Notes under the pieces: generated by a model
What the model was told of the DNA's origin: nothing
The model's input: only the letters and a program-made list of their open reading frames with translations
Databases searched by the model: none
Translations under genes and position numbers: made by a program
Source: CALLPQ01 sp964479275
Lineage (GTDB): Bacteria > Pseudomonadota > Alphaproteobacteria > Caulobacterales > Parvularculaceae
Length of the DNA stretch: 64,000 nt
Direction of reading: 5' to 3'
Assembly: GCA_964479275.1 (NCBI GenBank)
Contig: CAYZLR010000003.1
Coordinates: forward strand, 1 to 64,000
Shown: in pieces, positions 42,249-52,100 of the stretch
Numbering within the stretch: position 1 is the first letter of the stretch
How the letters are laid out: each line of letters begins with the position of its first letter

Positions 42249-43892
42249 TTAAGGGCGCTTATCTCTTGAAGACCAAAGTAAAAAGCTGGCTATGATCAGC
42301 ATGAATGCATAAAGCCAGTTGCCAAAACGGGCATACACAGTTTCGTTATTGGAAGCCGGTAATGCCATATCGATAACACCATCTTGATAAAGAGCGATTT
42401 TTTTTAAAATGCGGCCATTAGCATCTATGACGGCCGAAATCCCTGTATTGGCAGATCGAACCATCGGTAATCCAGATTCTATGGCGCGAAGCCTGGCTTG
42501 ATCAAGATGTTGCTTGGGGCCCGCGCCATCCCCAAACCATGCATCATTTGTAACGGTAACAAGCCATTCTGGGCGTGCGTCTTTAGGATAGATTTGCCCT
42601 GGAAAAATGGTTTCATAACAAATCAACGGCGCAAAGGCCGCAGGGCCAATTTGAATGGTTTGTGGTCCCACTCCAGCAGTGAAGCCATCTCCAACTGGTG
42701 CCAATTGGGAAAGACCGATTGAATTTAGCAGGCCTTTGAGTGGTAGGTATTCACCAAAAGGCACGAGATGATGTTTATCGTAATAGCGAGTAACATTGCG
42801 TTCGCGCCCACGGTCTTCCAAAATAGCTAATGTATTATAATATTGATTAGCAGACAGATCTTGTATGGCTTGTCGCACGGACCCGGCCAAAATAATAGTC
42901 TTAGCGGCGATGGACCGTTTGATTATATCCCTGGCGACTGGTTGTTGATCAATCCAGGAGATCGCATTTTCTGGCCAGATAATATAATCAGCTGGATTGG
43001 GGTGATTATTGGCGCCGGTTCCTGACATGGAAAGGTTAATGAGTTTGTTAAAATTTTGATTTGCAAGGGCAGGATTGACTTTATCTTTTTGGGTAATATT
43101 GGGCTGTACGATGCTAATGCGAATGTCGTCTCTCAGAGTGGTCGGTGAAAATAATAACAAAACAAAACCAACGAAGAAAAGAATCGCAAATCCGAAAAGG
43201 CTAAAGAACCAGGAAAAAACAGCTTCCTTCTTATATTGAAGTGTTGTGACGGGTAGAGCGGATAAGGACACAACTAAAAATCCTAATCCGTATACACCGT
43301 AAACACTCACGGTTTGCGCACCGGCGATGATTCCTGTCATGGCCTGACCGGCTAGGTTCCATGGTAATCCTGTTAATATATGTCCTCTTAAATATTCAAA
43401 AACACTGATGCAGACTGCAAATAAGAGGGCATGTTGTAAAGTCATCAATGCACTACCAGGCCATAAAGCGCGCCGGGCTTTGACAAAAATGACCCCCGGC
43501 AAGGCATAAAACAGACCTAAAAACCCGGCAAATGCGGGGATAGCGATTGGTATCATCCAGGCAAACTGATCGGCGCGCACCAAAAATGCAAACCCCATCC
43601 AGTAAAGGCCGCTTAGAAAATACCCGGTTCCAAAAGCCCATCCGGTAAAAAATGCGCGACGCAAAGGTCGAGGCTGGTCATCAAGGCTTTGCTGACTCCA
43701 TAAACATAAGAGAATGGAGTAGGCCACGATCATAAGCGGCAGAAGATAATAAGGGGCCATGGCAAGGGTTGCCCCGACACCGCTAAAAAAAGCAAGCCCA
43801 TAACGGCGCCATCCCGTCAAAGCCGAAACTTTTTGTGTTAATTTTTTTAATAATCGATCACAGCTTTCTCTCACGCTGTTTATCGGTCTCAT
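42249..43892 (-). CDS. lnt: Apolipoprotein N-acyltransferase
   Basis: Lnt adds the third acyl chain to lipoproteins in the inner membrane. The 547-residue protein has six or more N-terminal membrane helices and a periplasmic nitrilase-like domain. The catalytic triad is Glu in IWPENAISW, Lys in YYDKHHLVPFGEYLP and Cys in LICYETIFPG. One more C-terminal helix (WLYAFMLIIASFLLWS) follows. It overlaps corC by four bases (ATGA), and the XRE gene follows after 230 bp. Many lipoproteins encoded in this window would be its substrates. Confidence 0.96.
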   Translation of the reverse strand: MRPINSVRESCDRLLKKLTQKVSALTGWRRYGLAFFSGVGATLAMAPYYLLPLMIVAYSILLCLWSQQSLDDQPRPLRRAFFTGWAFGTGYFLSGLYWMGFAFLVRADQFAWMIPIAIPAFAGFLGLFYALPGVIFVKARRALWPGSALMTLQHALLFAVCISVFEYLRGHILTGLPWNLAGQAMTGIIAGAQTVSVYGVYGLGFLVVSLSALPVTTLQYKKEAVFSWFFSLFGFAILFFVGFVLLLFSPTTLRDDIRISIVQPNITQKDKVNPALANQNFNKLINLSMSGTGANNHPNPADYIIWPENAISWIDQQPVARDIIKRSIAAKTIILAGSVRQAIQDLSANQYYNTLAILEDRGRERNVTRYYDKHHLVPFGEYLPLKGLLNSIGLSQLAPVGDGFTAGVGPQTIQIGPAAFAPLICYETIFPGQIYPKDARPEWLVTVTNDAWFGDGAGPKQHLDQARLRAIESGLPMVRSANTGISAVIDANGRILKKIALYQDGVIDMALPASNNETVYARFGNWLYAFMLIIASFLLWSSRDKRP

Positions 43893-44857
43893 TGTTGAGG
43901 TGGGGTCTCTTTTAACCCCGTTGTTTTTTTAATAGGGCGTATACGAATTTTACGAATTTTACGTACATCTCCTTCCAAAACTTCAAATTCATATCCAGCG
44001 GGATGGGTAATAATCTCTCCGCGCAAAGGGACGCGCCCTGCAAGGGCAAAAACGAGCCCCCCCAAAGTTTCAACATCATCTTCTGTATCGATAAAAGATG
44101 CATTTGTAAGCGTTTCCAATTCTTCCAGATCCAGCCGGGCATCTGCGTCCCATCCCCCGCCATCATGATCAGAGATCATCGGACCATCATCTTCATCATG
44201 CTCATCATTAATCTCACCAACGATTTCCTCGATTAGATCTTCGATTGTCACAAGGCCATCGGTGCCACCATATTCATCAATGACCAGGGCCATATGAATG
44301 CGAGAAACCTGCATACGCAAAAACAAGTCGACGACGCGCATGGATGGGGGAACATAAATTACGGTTCTAATAATATCGCTGAGAATTTTTTGGTCAGCAT
44401 TTTTTTCTAAGGCATGATCATGTTCGGCCAGTGTACCAATTAAATCTTTTATGTGAACCATACCAACTGGGTCATCGAGATCACTGCGATATACCGGCAT
44501 ACGGGAGTGGCCTGCATCGGAAAAATGCTGAATTAAATCTTGTAGAGACGTATTGATCTCCACAGCCTCAATATCGGCACGCGGAAGCATCACATCAAAG
44601 ACGCGTTTTTCATCAAAAGCGATGACACGTTCTATCATATCTCTACGGGTGCGAGGTGCATTTACCGCACTGCCTTGCCCAGTGATCTGATCTGAGCTTT
44701 GCACTGTATCATAAACCGGTTTTGCAGCTGCGGATATTCCTGCAAATGAGCGCAATTTATTGATAAACCCACTGGAATTTTTTTCCGAAAAAGGGTCAGC
44801 CTCGTCCGTTGTACGATTATCGGTAATGTTTTTTGCCGCAGCGTCTGCGTCGTTCAT
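43889..44857 (-). CDS. corC: CorC/HlyC-type CBS-domain protein
   Basis: The 322-residue cytoplasmic protein has two CBS domains (about residues 85-205: VMLPRADIEAVEINTSLQDLIQHFSDAGHSRMPVYRSDLDDPVGMVHIKDL, and VPPSMRVVDLFLRMQVSRIHMALVIDEYGGTDGLVTIEDLIEEIVGEI) and a C-terminal transporter-associated CorC_HlyC domain. The transmembrane DUF21 domain seen in larger relatives is absent. It is implicated in Mg/Co efflux or in cytosolic sensing. It is part of the conserved miaB-phoH-ybeY-corC-lnt row. Confidence 0.93.
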   Translation of the reverse strand: MNDADAAAKNITDNRTTDEADPFSEKNSSGFINKLRSFAGISAAAKPVYDTVQSSDQITGQGSAVNAPRTRRDMIERVIAFDEKRVFDVMLPRADIEAVEINTSLQDLIQHFSDAGHSRMPVYRSDLDDPVGMVHIKDLIGTLAEHDHALEKNADQKILSDIIRTVIYVPPSMRVVDLFLRMQVSRIHMALVIDEYGGTDGLVTIEDLIEEIVGEINDEHDEDDGPMISDHDGGGWDADARLDLEELETLTNASFIDTEDDVETLGGLVFALAGRVPLRGEIITHPAGYEFEVLEGDVRKIRKIRIRPIKKTTGLKETPPQQ

Positions 44858-45004
44858 GTGAGAAATCTCTATTCCATTCAGGAGGCGAGTAACACCTCCT
44901 TAAGATTGGGAGCAAGCGAATTTTGAATCGGACTCGAAGGGTTCTAGTGGTTTTTCCAAGTGTAGCTATAAATCAAGCCACACTCAATTCAAACCCGCAA
45001 CAAT

Positions 45005-45490
45005 TTATCGCTTATAAGGATTGGCAATGTTCAGGCTTTGCAGCACTTTAACTTCTAGATTTTCCATTTCTTCGGCTTCGGTGTCGCCTTGATGATCATA
45101 ACCGGTGAGATGGAGTAGGCCATGAATAATTAAATGGCTGGTGTGGTGGGCGAACGGACAATTGGCCTGCTCGGCTTCGCGCACACAAATCTCCAGCCCC
45201 AAGGCGATATCACCTAGCAATTTTTGCTCAGATTGGTCCGTCTGTGCAATATTGGGTAATTGTGGCATTGGCACTGCAGGAAAAGACAGAACATTTGTCG
45301 GTGCGTTTCTATCTCGATACTCACGATTAAGCGTTTGAATATGTTGATCATTGGTCAGCAATAAAGAGACTTCGCCGCTACAAGCGGGTTCGAAACGATT
45401 GACCGCCTGATAACATGCTAGTGCGCGCTCTTGAATATCAGATAAGGCCGCCAGCCAACCTTGATCACCAATTACTATTTCTATGGTCAT
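45005..45490 (-). CDS. ybeY: Endoribonuclease YbeY
   Basis: YbeY is a zinc endoribonuclease needed for 16S rRNA 3' maturation and ribosome quality control. The 161-residue protein has the RNA-binding NREYRDRNAPTNVLSFPA and the zinc triad HLIIHGLLHLTGYDH with three His residues (HxxxHxxxxxH). It follows phoH after eight bases. The 147-bp gap to corC contains a GGAGG/CCTCC hairpin (44881-44900) without a U-tract that might attenuate transcription into corC. Confidence 0.95.
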   Translation of the reverse strand: MTIEIVIGDQGWLAALSDIQERALACYQAVNRFEPACSGEVSLLLTNDQHIQTLNREYRDRNAPTNVLSFPAVPMPQLPNIAQTDQSEQKLLGDIALGLEICVREAEQANCPFAHHTSHLIIHGLLHLTGYDHQGDTEAEEMENLEVKVLQSLNIANPYKR

Positions 45491-45498
45491 AAGAAGAT

Positions 45499-46548
45499 CT
45501 AGTTTTGATTTTGGATGTCTTTATCGCGCTTATCATAGGCATTGATAATCCGGGCCACCATAGGGTGGCGCACAACATCTTTTGCCGTGAATTGCGCAAC
45601 CCCAACCCCTTTTACATCTGATAAAATAGATAAGGCATCAACAAGGCCTGATTTTTCATGGGAGGGAAGATCGCTTTGTTGAGGATCACCCGTCACCACC
45701 ATTCGCGCCCCCTCTCCAAGCCGGGTTAAAAACATTTTCATTTGTACAGCCGTTGCATTTTGTCCTTCATCGAGGATGACGGCGGCCCTGGCCAATGTAC
45801 GCCCGCGCATAAATCCAAGTGGTGCAATTTCAATATCACCAGCTGCAAGGCGGCGCTCCACAAAATCTGTATCCATCATATCATGCAAGGCATCATAGAG
45901 CGGGCGTAGATAGGGGTCGACTTTTTCTTTCATATCTCCAGGCAAAAACCCGATTCTCTCTCCGGCCTCTAACGCAGGGCGGGTTAAAATCAGACGTTCT
46001 ACTTTCTCACTTAGTAACAGATGAACAGCGAAAGCCACCGCGAGATAAGTCTTACCTGTTCCCGCAGGGCCAGTGCCAAAAACCAGATCATGATCATTTA
46101 AAGCTTGTAGATAATGGGCCTGGTTTTGCGTGCGCGGTGCAATCAAGCGTTTTGGTGTTTTTATACTTAGTTTTTCTCGGTCAATCATAATTTTACTGTT
46201 GGGTTGTGTTAGGCGTGCTGCACCGCGAACATCGCCAATAGAGATGGAATGGCCGTCGGCTAATTGCTGATAAAGAGTTTCAAGCGCTTGCCGAGCCTGA
46301 GAGCGTGCTGCCCGACCCCCGCTAATGGCGAGGCGATTGCCTCTGGGGTCAATGCGGACATCAAATGCTTTTTCCAGCAAAATCAAATGCGCATCATGTT
46401 GACCGACCAGCTCTGCGGCCAAATGATTATCGTCAAAGTCGAGATAATCGATTTTGTCTTTTGCTGCTTGGTCGGTTGCGTCAGGAGATGTCTCGTTTCG
46501 CATCTCGCGGCGTTGCCATGCTTTTTTTGCGCTAAAAGGTTTATCCAA
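45499..46548 (-). CDS. phoH: PhoH family ATPase
   Basis: PhoH-like proteins are ATPases or RNA helicases tied to YbeY and RNA metabolism. The 349-residue protein has an N-terminal KH-like part (about 40-130; HLILLEKAFDVRIDPRGNRLAISGG) and the P-loop domain: Walker A GTGPAGTGKTYLAVAFA, ILTRPALEAGERIGFLPGDM, Walker B AVILDEGQNATAVQM and FLTRLGEGARMVVTGDPQQSDLP. It follows miaB after ten bases in the conserved order. Confidence 0.95.
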   Translation of the reverse strand: MDKPFSAKKAWQRREMRNETSPDATDQAAKDKIDYLDFDDNHLAAELVGQHDAHLILLEKAFDVRIDPRGNRLAISGGRAARSQARQALETLYQQLADGHSISIGDVRGAARLTQPNSKIMIDREKLSIKTPKRLIAPRTQNQAHYLQALNDHDLVFGTGPAGTGKTYLAVAFAVHLLLSEKVERLILTRPALEAGERIGFLPGDMKEKVDPYLRPLYDALHDMMDTDFVERRLAAGDIEIAPLGFMRGRTLARAAVILDEGQNATAVQMKMFLTRLGEGARMVVTGDPQQSDLPSHEKSGLVDALSILSDVKGVGVAQFTAKDVVRHPMVARIINAYDKRDKDIQNQN

Positions 46549-46558
46549 GTTGACCGCC

Positions 46559-48025
46559 TTAATCTTGAGAGTGGTCTGTAAGCGTACCGGAAAGAGCGTT
46601 CGGGGTAACCCCTGTAATGGTCACGGATTGGATGGTACCAATCATGGATTGCGGCGCCTCAACATGAACACTTTGCAAATAGGGAGATCGCCCAATTAAT
46701 TGTCCGTCATGGCGGCCGGGCTTTTCCAGCAATATATCAAAGGTTCTTCCCTCTTGTTGGCGATTAAAATCTTGTTTTTGGCTTTCCAAAAGGGTTTGCA
46801 AGCGTTGTAATCGCTCATCTTTTTCGGGCTCAGCAACTTGCTTTGCCATGCTTGCGCCCGGTGTGCCGGGCCGGCGAGAATATTTAAATGAATAAGCAGA
46901 GGCATAGCCAATATCTTCAACCAGCTTCATCGTCTGGTCAAAATCCGCGGCGCTTTCACCGGGAAAACCGACAATGAAGTCACCAGATAGCGCGATATCG
47001 GGTCGCGCTTCGCGAATTCGAGCAATAAGCTTGTAATAATGTTCGCTGGTATGACCGCGGTTCATGGCTTTGAGAACCGTATCTGAGCCTGCTTGCACGG
47101 GGAGATGAAGATAGGGCATCAATTTGGGTTCATCGGCAAAAGCCTGGATCAGGTCATCATTCATATCGCGGGGGTGGGATGTGGTAAATCGAATGCGCTC
47201 AATTCCATCAATTTTAGCCAGATGGCGGCATAAATGACCCAACCCCCAAGACCCATCATTTGACAACTTCATTTTGGATATGGAACTTATTTTGACCGAG
47301 GATCCGGCAGGAGGCTCGGAATGCCATGCATTCACATTTTGTCCAAGCAACGTAACCTCGCGCACCCCTTGTACCGCGAGCGCACGCACTTCAGCAGTGA
47401 TAGCATCGACTGAGCGGGAGACTTCTGCCCCTCGCGTGTAGGGCACGACGCAAAAGGTGCAAAATTTATCACACCCTTCTTGTATGGTGACAAAAGCAGA
47501 GGGGCCGTCATTGGTGATATCGTGTTGGCGAGTTTCCGCGAGGCGATCGAATTTTTCTTCGACAGCAAAATCGGTCTCTAGTATTTTCCCATCTGCTCTT
47601 GCTGCTTTTGCCAACATTTCCGGGAGCAAATGGTAGGCTTGGGGACCAAAGACCATATCAACTTGCGGTGCACGCGCTTTGATTTCTGCGCCCTCTGCTT
47701 GCGCAACACAGCCAGCGACCGCAATCGTCATCTGCGTACCCTTTTTTTCTCGGCCTATCTTCACCTTTTTAAGGCGCCCCAGTTCCGAATAGACTTTCTC
47801 GGCGGCTTTTTCCCGAATATGGCATGTATTTAAAATCACCAGATCAGCATCTTCTGGGGAATGCGTTGTTTGATAACCAAGAGGTTTCAATAATCCGGTC
47901 ATGCGCTCGGAATCATAGACATTCATTTGGCAACCATAGGTGCGGATGAAAACTGATTTCTCCTGGCCAGATTGTCCGGTTGTCTCGTTTTTTGTCTCTG
48001 ATTCAGCTCTGGTTGCGTTACTCAT
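46559..48025 (-). CDS. miaB: tRNA-2-methylthio-N6-dimethylallyladenosine synthase
   Basis: MiaB is the radical-SAM methylthiotransferase acting on i6A37 of tRNA. The 488-residue protein has the N-terminal cluster domain (TYGCQMNVYDSERM, NTCHIREKAAEKVYSELG, AGCVAQAEG), the radical-SAM motif CDKFCTFCVVPYTRG, and a C-terminal TRAM domain. Length is normal. It heads the miaB-phoH-ybeY-corC-lnt row. In most relatives fur lies directly upstream; here it is 4.8 kb away and the block 48.2-52.1 kb intervenes. Confidence 0.96.
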   Translation of the reverse strand: MSNATRAESETKNETTGQSGQEKSVFIRTYGCQMNVYDSERMTGLLKPLGYQTTHSPEDADLVILNTCHIREKAAEKVYSELGRLKKVKIGREKKGTQMTIAVAGCVAQAEGAEIKARAPQVDMVFGPQAYHLLPEMLAKAARADGKILETDFAVEEKFDRLAETRQHDITNDGPSAFVTIQEGCDKFCTFCVVPYTRGAEVSRSVDAITAEVRALAVQGVREVTLLGQNVNAWHSEPPAGSSVKISSISKMKLSNDGSWGLGHLCRHLAKIDGIERIRFTTSHPRDMNDDLIQAFADEPKLMPYLHLPVQAGSDTVLKAMNRGHTSEHYYKLIARIREARPDIALSGDFIVGFPGESAADFDQTMKLVEDIGYASAYSFKYSRRPGTPGASMAKQVAEPEKDERLQRLQTLLESQKQDFNRQQEGRTFDILLEKPGRHDGQLIGRSPYLQSVHVEAPQSMIGTIQSVTITGVTPNALSGTLTDHSQD

Positions 48026-48186
48026 GGGACCCTTCAGATTTTGCCTTCAGTGATTACCAGATCACTTAAGATCCATAATATCATGGTCATTATCCCAAGC
48101 GGACAAAAAATGCAAAAGAGGTTTGGGTATGGCTGGTACTAACGGCAAGTGTCGTCTCGGCCTTCCAAGGAGGGCATGAGGCCTAT

Positions 48187-50286
48187 TTAGCTGATTTTAG
48201 CTTCTTTGTTTACACGGCAACCCGGTTGATCCCATTTATGCAAGATCGAGGTGAGAGTCTGCTTTTTCACCGGTTTTGACAAATAATCATTCATCCCAGC
48301 ATTGATAAACCGGGTTCGGTCGCCGGCGAGAGCATGAGCGGTGAGAGCAATAATTGGTGTTGGAGCAGCATTGCGATCTTGTTCAATTTTACGAATGGCT
48401 TTCGTTGCATCAATACCGTCCATTTCAGGCATGGAAATATCCATTAAGATAACATCAAAGCTTTGTGTACGAAATAAACCACAAGCAGTTTTTCCGTTTT
48501 CCGCAAAAGCAACATCAAAAATAGTTTTGTCGAGCATATTGTCAATGACCATACGATTGACGAGATTATCATCTGCAACCAGGAGAGAGGTTTTGTCTTT
48601 ATTTTCATTGTTGAGAGGTTGCGAATGATCATGGCTTTGACTGCGATGTGAAATGTATTGCAGTTGATTGATATGGGAATCATTCAAGGATTGCTGAATG
48701 GCTTCAGCAAGTAAATCAGAGTTGACGGGTTTATTAAGAATTTGAGTGATACCCAGATCGGTATATTGGTCAAGCTGCGTTGAGTGATCAATCGAGGATA
48801 GAAAAATGATAGGAGTTTGAACTAGATCAGGATCATTTTTTATTTTTTTAGCCAGTTCAATCCCACTCATTTCCGGCATTTGAATATCGATAATGGCTAA
48901 CGTCAATTCGTCATCACTAATCGCTTTTTTCTTTAATAAAGTTAGCGCTGCCTCACCATTCGTTGTTCGCTGGGTTTGCGCCCCCCAAAAATCGAGCCTT
49001 TTTTGAAGCACCCTTCCACTTAGCTCATTATCGTCCACGATTAGAACGGGTGTTTGCTTTAACAGATCTTGTTGAGAGGATTGGGCTTTTTCCGAAATAG
49101 GAAGCGTGATCTTTATTGTAAAGAGTGACCCTTTGCCAAAAATTGAATTGACTGAGAGTGTCCCGCCCATTGCATCTACCAATGAATTTGTGATGGTCAA
49201 TCCCAGTCCCGTGCCACCATACCGTCTCGTTGTTGAGTTTTCTGCTTGTGAGAATTGTTCAAAAATTGTCGTTAGTTTTTCCTGTGGAATACCGATACCT
49301 GTATCTTCGATAGTCATTGTAATATCCGCATGGCTATCAGAATTCTCGCAAGATAGAGATACAAAAACATGTCCTTCATGAGTAAACTTAATCGCGTTAC
49401 TAATGAGGTTTGTTAAAATTTGACGTGTACGCCCAGAATCTCCAAGTAGTTTTTGGGGTAGATTGGGGGCGCATTGCAAAATTAATTCGATGTCTTTTTC
49501 AACGGCACTATTCGCCAACAATAAGCAAACATCTTCTGCAACTTGAGCAATAGAAAATGGTACGGGCTCAAGCTCCAGCTTCCCAGCTTCGATTTTGGAA
49601 AAATCTAAAATATCATTAATAATCGCGACCAACGAATTCCCAGATTTCGAAATCGTATCAACAAATACGCTTTGTTGCTTATCAAGTTGTGTTTCCGCGA
49701 GAAGTTCCGCCATGCCCAAAACGCCATTCATAGGCGTTCTAATTTCATGACTCATATTCGCTAGAAATTCTGATTTTGCACGATTAGCAGCTGTTGCGGC
49801 TTCAGATTTTTCCTTGAGTTCGTCTGTAAGGCGTTCTAATTCGAGTTCGCGTTGTTTGCGTTGTGTAATATCTGTGTAGATACCAACAATATGATTTTCT
49901 TTTAATTTTCGAAATTTTTCTTCGATAATAAGACCATCGGATTGGTAGCGAATAGTATTAAATTGACTGGTTTTTTTTAAGCTTTCTTCAAAAACTTTTA
50001 TAAATTCATCTGTCGTGTGATAGCCAGGATATGCTTTAAACTTAATGCCGATACCGAGCGGGATACGAACGCTCGTTCCCGGTTCCCAACAAGTGGGTTC
50101 GAGCCCTGACATTTTGATGGCTGTATCATTGGTAACAATAATATTGCCATCTGAATCCATCACAACGAGTCCCACAGCCATGACTTGCATGATTTCATGG
50201 AGGAGATCTGTCACATCACTTTGAGTGTGGGTATGCTTTTGCGAGAAATAGCCCGCAATTTTTGAAATGATTTTATTCTCAAACAT
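48187..50286 (-). CDS. Hybrid sensor histidine kinase with PAS and two receiver domains
   Basis: The frame can be extended to a TTG at 50316, but the ATG at 50286 is the better start. Numbering from the longer form: residues about 35-155 form a PAS-like sensor (VMAVGLVVMDSDGNIIVTNDTA ... GIYTDITQRKQ), a coiled coil leads to the HisKA domain with His190 (NMSHEIRTPMNG), the ATPase domain has N305-box, DTGIGIP and GGTGLGL, and two receivers carry Asp477 (IIDIQMPEM) and Asp626 (LMDISMPEMDG). No membrane helix or Hpt domain is present, so it is a soluble multi-step phosphorelay kinase whose phosphotransfer partner lies elsewhere. Input signal is unknown. Confidence 0.92.
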   Translation of the reverse strand: MFENKIISKIAGYFSQKHTHTQSDVTDLLHEIMQVMAVGLVVMDSDGNIIVTNDTAIKMSGLEPTCWEPGTSVRIPLGIGIKFKAYPGYHTTDEFIKVFEESLKKTSQFNTIRYQSDGLIIEEKFRKLKENHIVGIYTDITQRKQRELELERLTDELKEKSEAATAANRAKSEFLANMSHEIRTPMNGVLGMAELLAETQLDKQQSVFVDTISKSGNSLVAIINDILDFSKIEAGKLELEPVPFSIAQVAEDVCLLLANSAVEKDIELILQCAPNLPQKLLGDSGRTRQILTNLISNAIKFTHEGHVFVSLSCENSDSHADITMTIEDTGIGIPQEKLTTIFEQFSQAENSTTRRYGGTGLGLTITNSLVDAMGGTLSVNSIFGKGSLFTIKITLPISEKAQSSQQDLLKQTPVLIVDDNELSGRVLQKRLDFWGAQTQRTTNGEAALTLLKKKAISDDELTLAIIDIQMPEMSGIELAKKIKNDPDLVQTPIIFLSSIDHSTQLDQYTDLGITQILNKPVNSDLLAEAIQQSLNDSHINQLQYISHRSQSHDHSQPLNNENKDKTSLLVADDNLVNRMVIDNMLDKTIFDVAFAENGKTACGLFRTQSFDVILMDISMPEMDGIDATKAIRKIEQDRNAAPTPIIALTAHALAGDRTRFINAGMNDYLSKPVKKQTLTSILHKWDQPGCRVNKEAKIS

Positions 50287-50497
50287 GCTGAATAAACCTG
50301 TGAAATAAGTAAGCAACTGAACAGAATTGAGTTAAAGTTGAGCTAATTTCTAAATTTATCTGGGATCACAGGTCTGAAAAAATGTGTTTGTAAAGTAATT
50401 GGTAAGCTGATTTAATTTTCTATGAATAATTAAAGTAACAAAATAAAAACTGCGTGCATGATTTTGCTCTATTATTAATTATTCATATGATAGTCTT

Positions 50498-50512
50498 TTA
50501 ACGGATGGTTAA
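50498..50512. promoter_or_regulatory. Lone CtrA-box-like motif upstream of the hybrid kinase
   Basis: TTAA-CGGATGG-TTAA fits the TTAA-N7-TTAA consensus and lies over the nitrilase stop codon, about 210 bp before the hybrid kinase start. One or two such motifs are expected by chance in 64 kb, so function is uncertain. Confidence 0.3.
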
Positions 50513-51516
50513 TCTTCGAGTGTGCCTAGCATATCCTGTAAGAGAGCATTTTGTACCTCATCTTGTGCTTGATCACTGGTAAAGCTCGCCATGCCTTCAG
50601 CAGCCTCATCACGAATTTTTAGGTCAAAAATGTCTGGTCGCGAATAATGTCCAGCAATGTCACAGGCCGCTTTGGCTGCTTGAACAATGTTCATGGAAGC
50701 ATCTGCGATTACCATGCCCTCGCCCTCAATGGGCCCTGCAATCACTTCACCGCGCGGGTCAATGATCGCAGAATGACCGACATGTTGCCAATCGCCGAAA
50801 TTTTTATAAGATTCTGGAATATGCTCTTTTAACCTCAGTCCTGCAGAGCAAACGACATATGCGGCGGCTTGGCTGGCAAAGGCGCGCGACAATAACAGTT
50901 GGCGTGCCCAGCAATATTCTTCGGGCCTTGGCGTTTTCTCCCACCCTGGCCATAGAGCAGCGTGAAATTGTGTGCCTTGTGCTACCAGAGAAAAGCCGGG
51001 CAACATCATTTGATGTTCCCAGCAATTGAGTGCTGAAATCCGTCCATAATCACGAGGGATAACCTGTAGGCCGGCGGCGTCACCATCTCCCCAAATGATA
51101 CGTTCAGCATGAGTTGGTTTTAGTTTGCGGTGACGATTAAGGATCTCGCCTTCCCGGCCAATAGTCAAAGCGGTGCAATAAATTGTTCCGTTTGTATAAG
51201 GGTCTTTTTCTGCGACTCCGATAACCGCATCAGTGCCAGCTTTTGCGGCGGCAGCGCAAAGCGCATCAGTTTCCGGTCCGCCCAGGATAATCGCATTTTC
51301 TATATAATCAGCACTGGCTCGCCATGTTTCATCCGTGACCCCGCTTTCAATCCAGAATGGATAACCAGGAAGCCAGGTTTCACCAAATACCGCCATATCG
51401 ACACCATCCTTGCCGGCTTTTTCGATCAGGGTACAGGCTTTTTCTGTGCTGGCATCTTTATCAAAAAGAATCGGTGCCGCCTGAATAGCGGCAAGGCGGG
51501 TGGTTTTAGCGTTCAT
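50509..51516 (-). CDS. Nitrilase (carbon-nitrogen hydrolase)
   Basis: The enzyme should hydrolyse nitriles to acids and ammonia. The catalytic triad is clear: Glu in VFGETWLPGYPFW, Lys in HRKLKPTHAERIIWGDGD and Cys in ALNCWEHQMMLPG, all in nitrilase-branch rather than amidase-branch form. Length about 335 is right for branch 1. The ATG at 51516 is preferred to a TTG at 51528. It stands between the hybrid kinase and MAPEG genes in the accessory block. Aliphatic, aryl or cyano-plant-hormone nitriles are possible substrates; the true one is unknown. Confidence 0.9.
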   Translation of the reverse strand: MNAKTTRLAAIQAAPILFDKDASTEKACTLIEKAGKDGVDMAVFGETWLPGYPFWIESGVTDETWRASADYIENAIILGGPETDALCAAAAKAGTDAVIGVAEKDPYTNGTIYCTALTIGREGEILNRHRKLKPTHAERIIWGDGDAAGLQVIPRDYGRISALNCWEHQMMLPGFSLVAQGTQFHAALWPGWEKTPRPEEYCWARQLLLSRAFASQAAAYVVCSAGLRLKEHIPESYKNFGDWQHVGHSAIIDPRGEVIAGPIEGEGMVIADASMNIVQAAKAACDIAGHYSRPDIFDLKIRDEAAEGMASFTSDQAQDEVQNALLQDMLGTLED

Positions 51517-51656
51517 AAAAAATCTCAATCATAAGGTTGGCTAATTTTTTCATAGGGTGAAAGCGTTAAAGCGCATTATGGTAAGGGGGGGAAGTGTGTT
51601 GCTTATCATTTTTTCGTGCGCAAGGGCTGTAATTTTCAAGTTCTCCTGCTGAGTTG

Positions 51657-52100
51657 CTAAGTGTGAATGGCAATCAGCAATTGTCCAATCAGAAGAACGA
51701 GACAGATTAGGGAGAGAAGAAAGAAGAAAAACCGGTGAGCCACATGATTATACGTGACGTGAATAAAGCTGTGTACAACTCGACAGAGGAAGTAGGCGGT
51801 TGCGGTCCAGATAGAGAAATCGGTAACGGTATTTGTGACAAATAAGGCCAAGCATAATGCGTAGAAAAACATCGGGGTTTCAAACAGGTTTAGGACGTGA
51901 TCATTGCTGGCTTGAGTGCGCGCAGACCATAATGGCCCCTCTTTAAAATTTGCCTGCGCCGCGCGATTTGAGGGGCGTTGCCCGATAGAGAGCCCATATT
52001 TGCGGGCATCACCGGCGCGCCTGAAGACCATGATTAACATCATGAATATTGTTAAGATCATCATTGCAAGAAAGGGAAGAAAGATGAGCTTATCAGGCAT
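51657..52100 (-). CDS. MAPEG family membrane protein
   Basis: The 147-residue protein has four hydrophobic segments and the MAPEG signature: ARTQASNDHVLNLFETPMFFYALCLAL after the first loop and RVVHSFIHVTYNHVAHRFFFFLLS in the last half. MAPEG proteins act on glutathione, leukotriene or lipid substrates in eukaryotes; bacterial roles are mostly unknown, with detoxification suspected. The gene reads toward the nitrilase, 140 bp away. Confidence 0.85.
   Translation of the reverse strand: MPDKLIFLPFLAMMILTIFMMLIMVFRRAGDARKYGLSIGQRPSNRAAQANFKEGPLWSARTQASNDHVLNLFETPMFFYALCLALFVTNTVTDFSIWTATAYFLCRVVHSFIHVTYNHVAHRFFFFLLSLICLVLLIGQLLIAIHT

Noticed and set aside
44880..44901. GGAGG/CCTCC hairpin between ybeY and corC as a terminator
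   Set aside because: No U-tract on the minus strand, and the genes form a conserved row; at most an attenuator.
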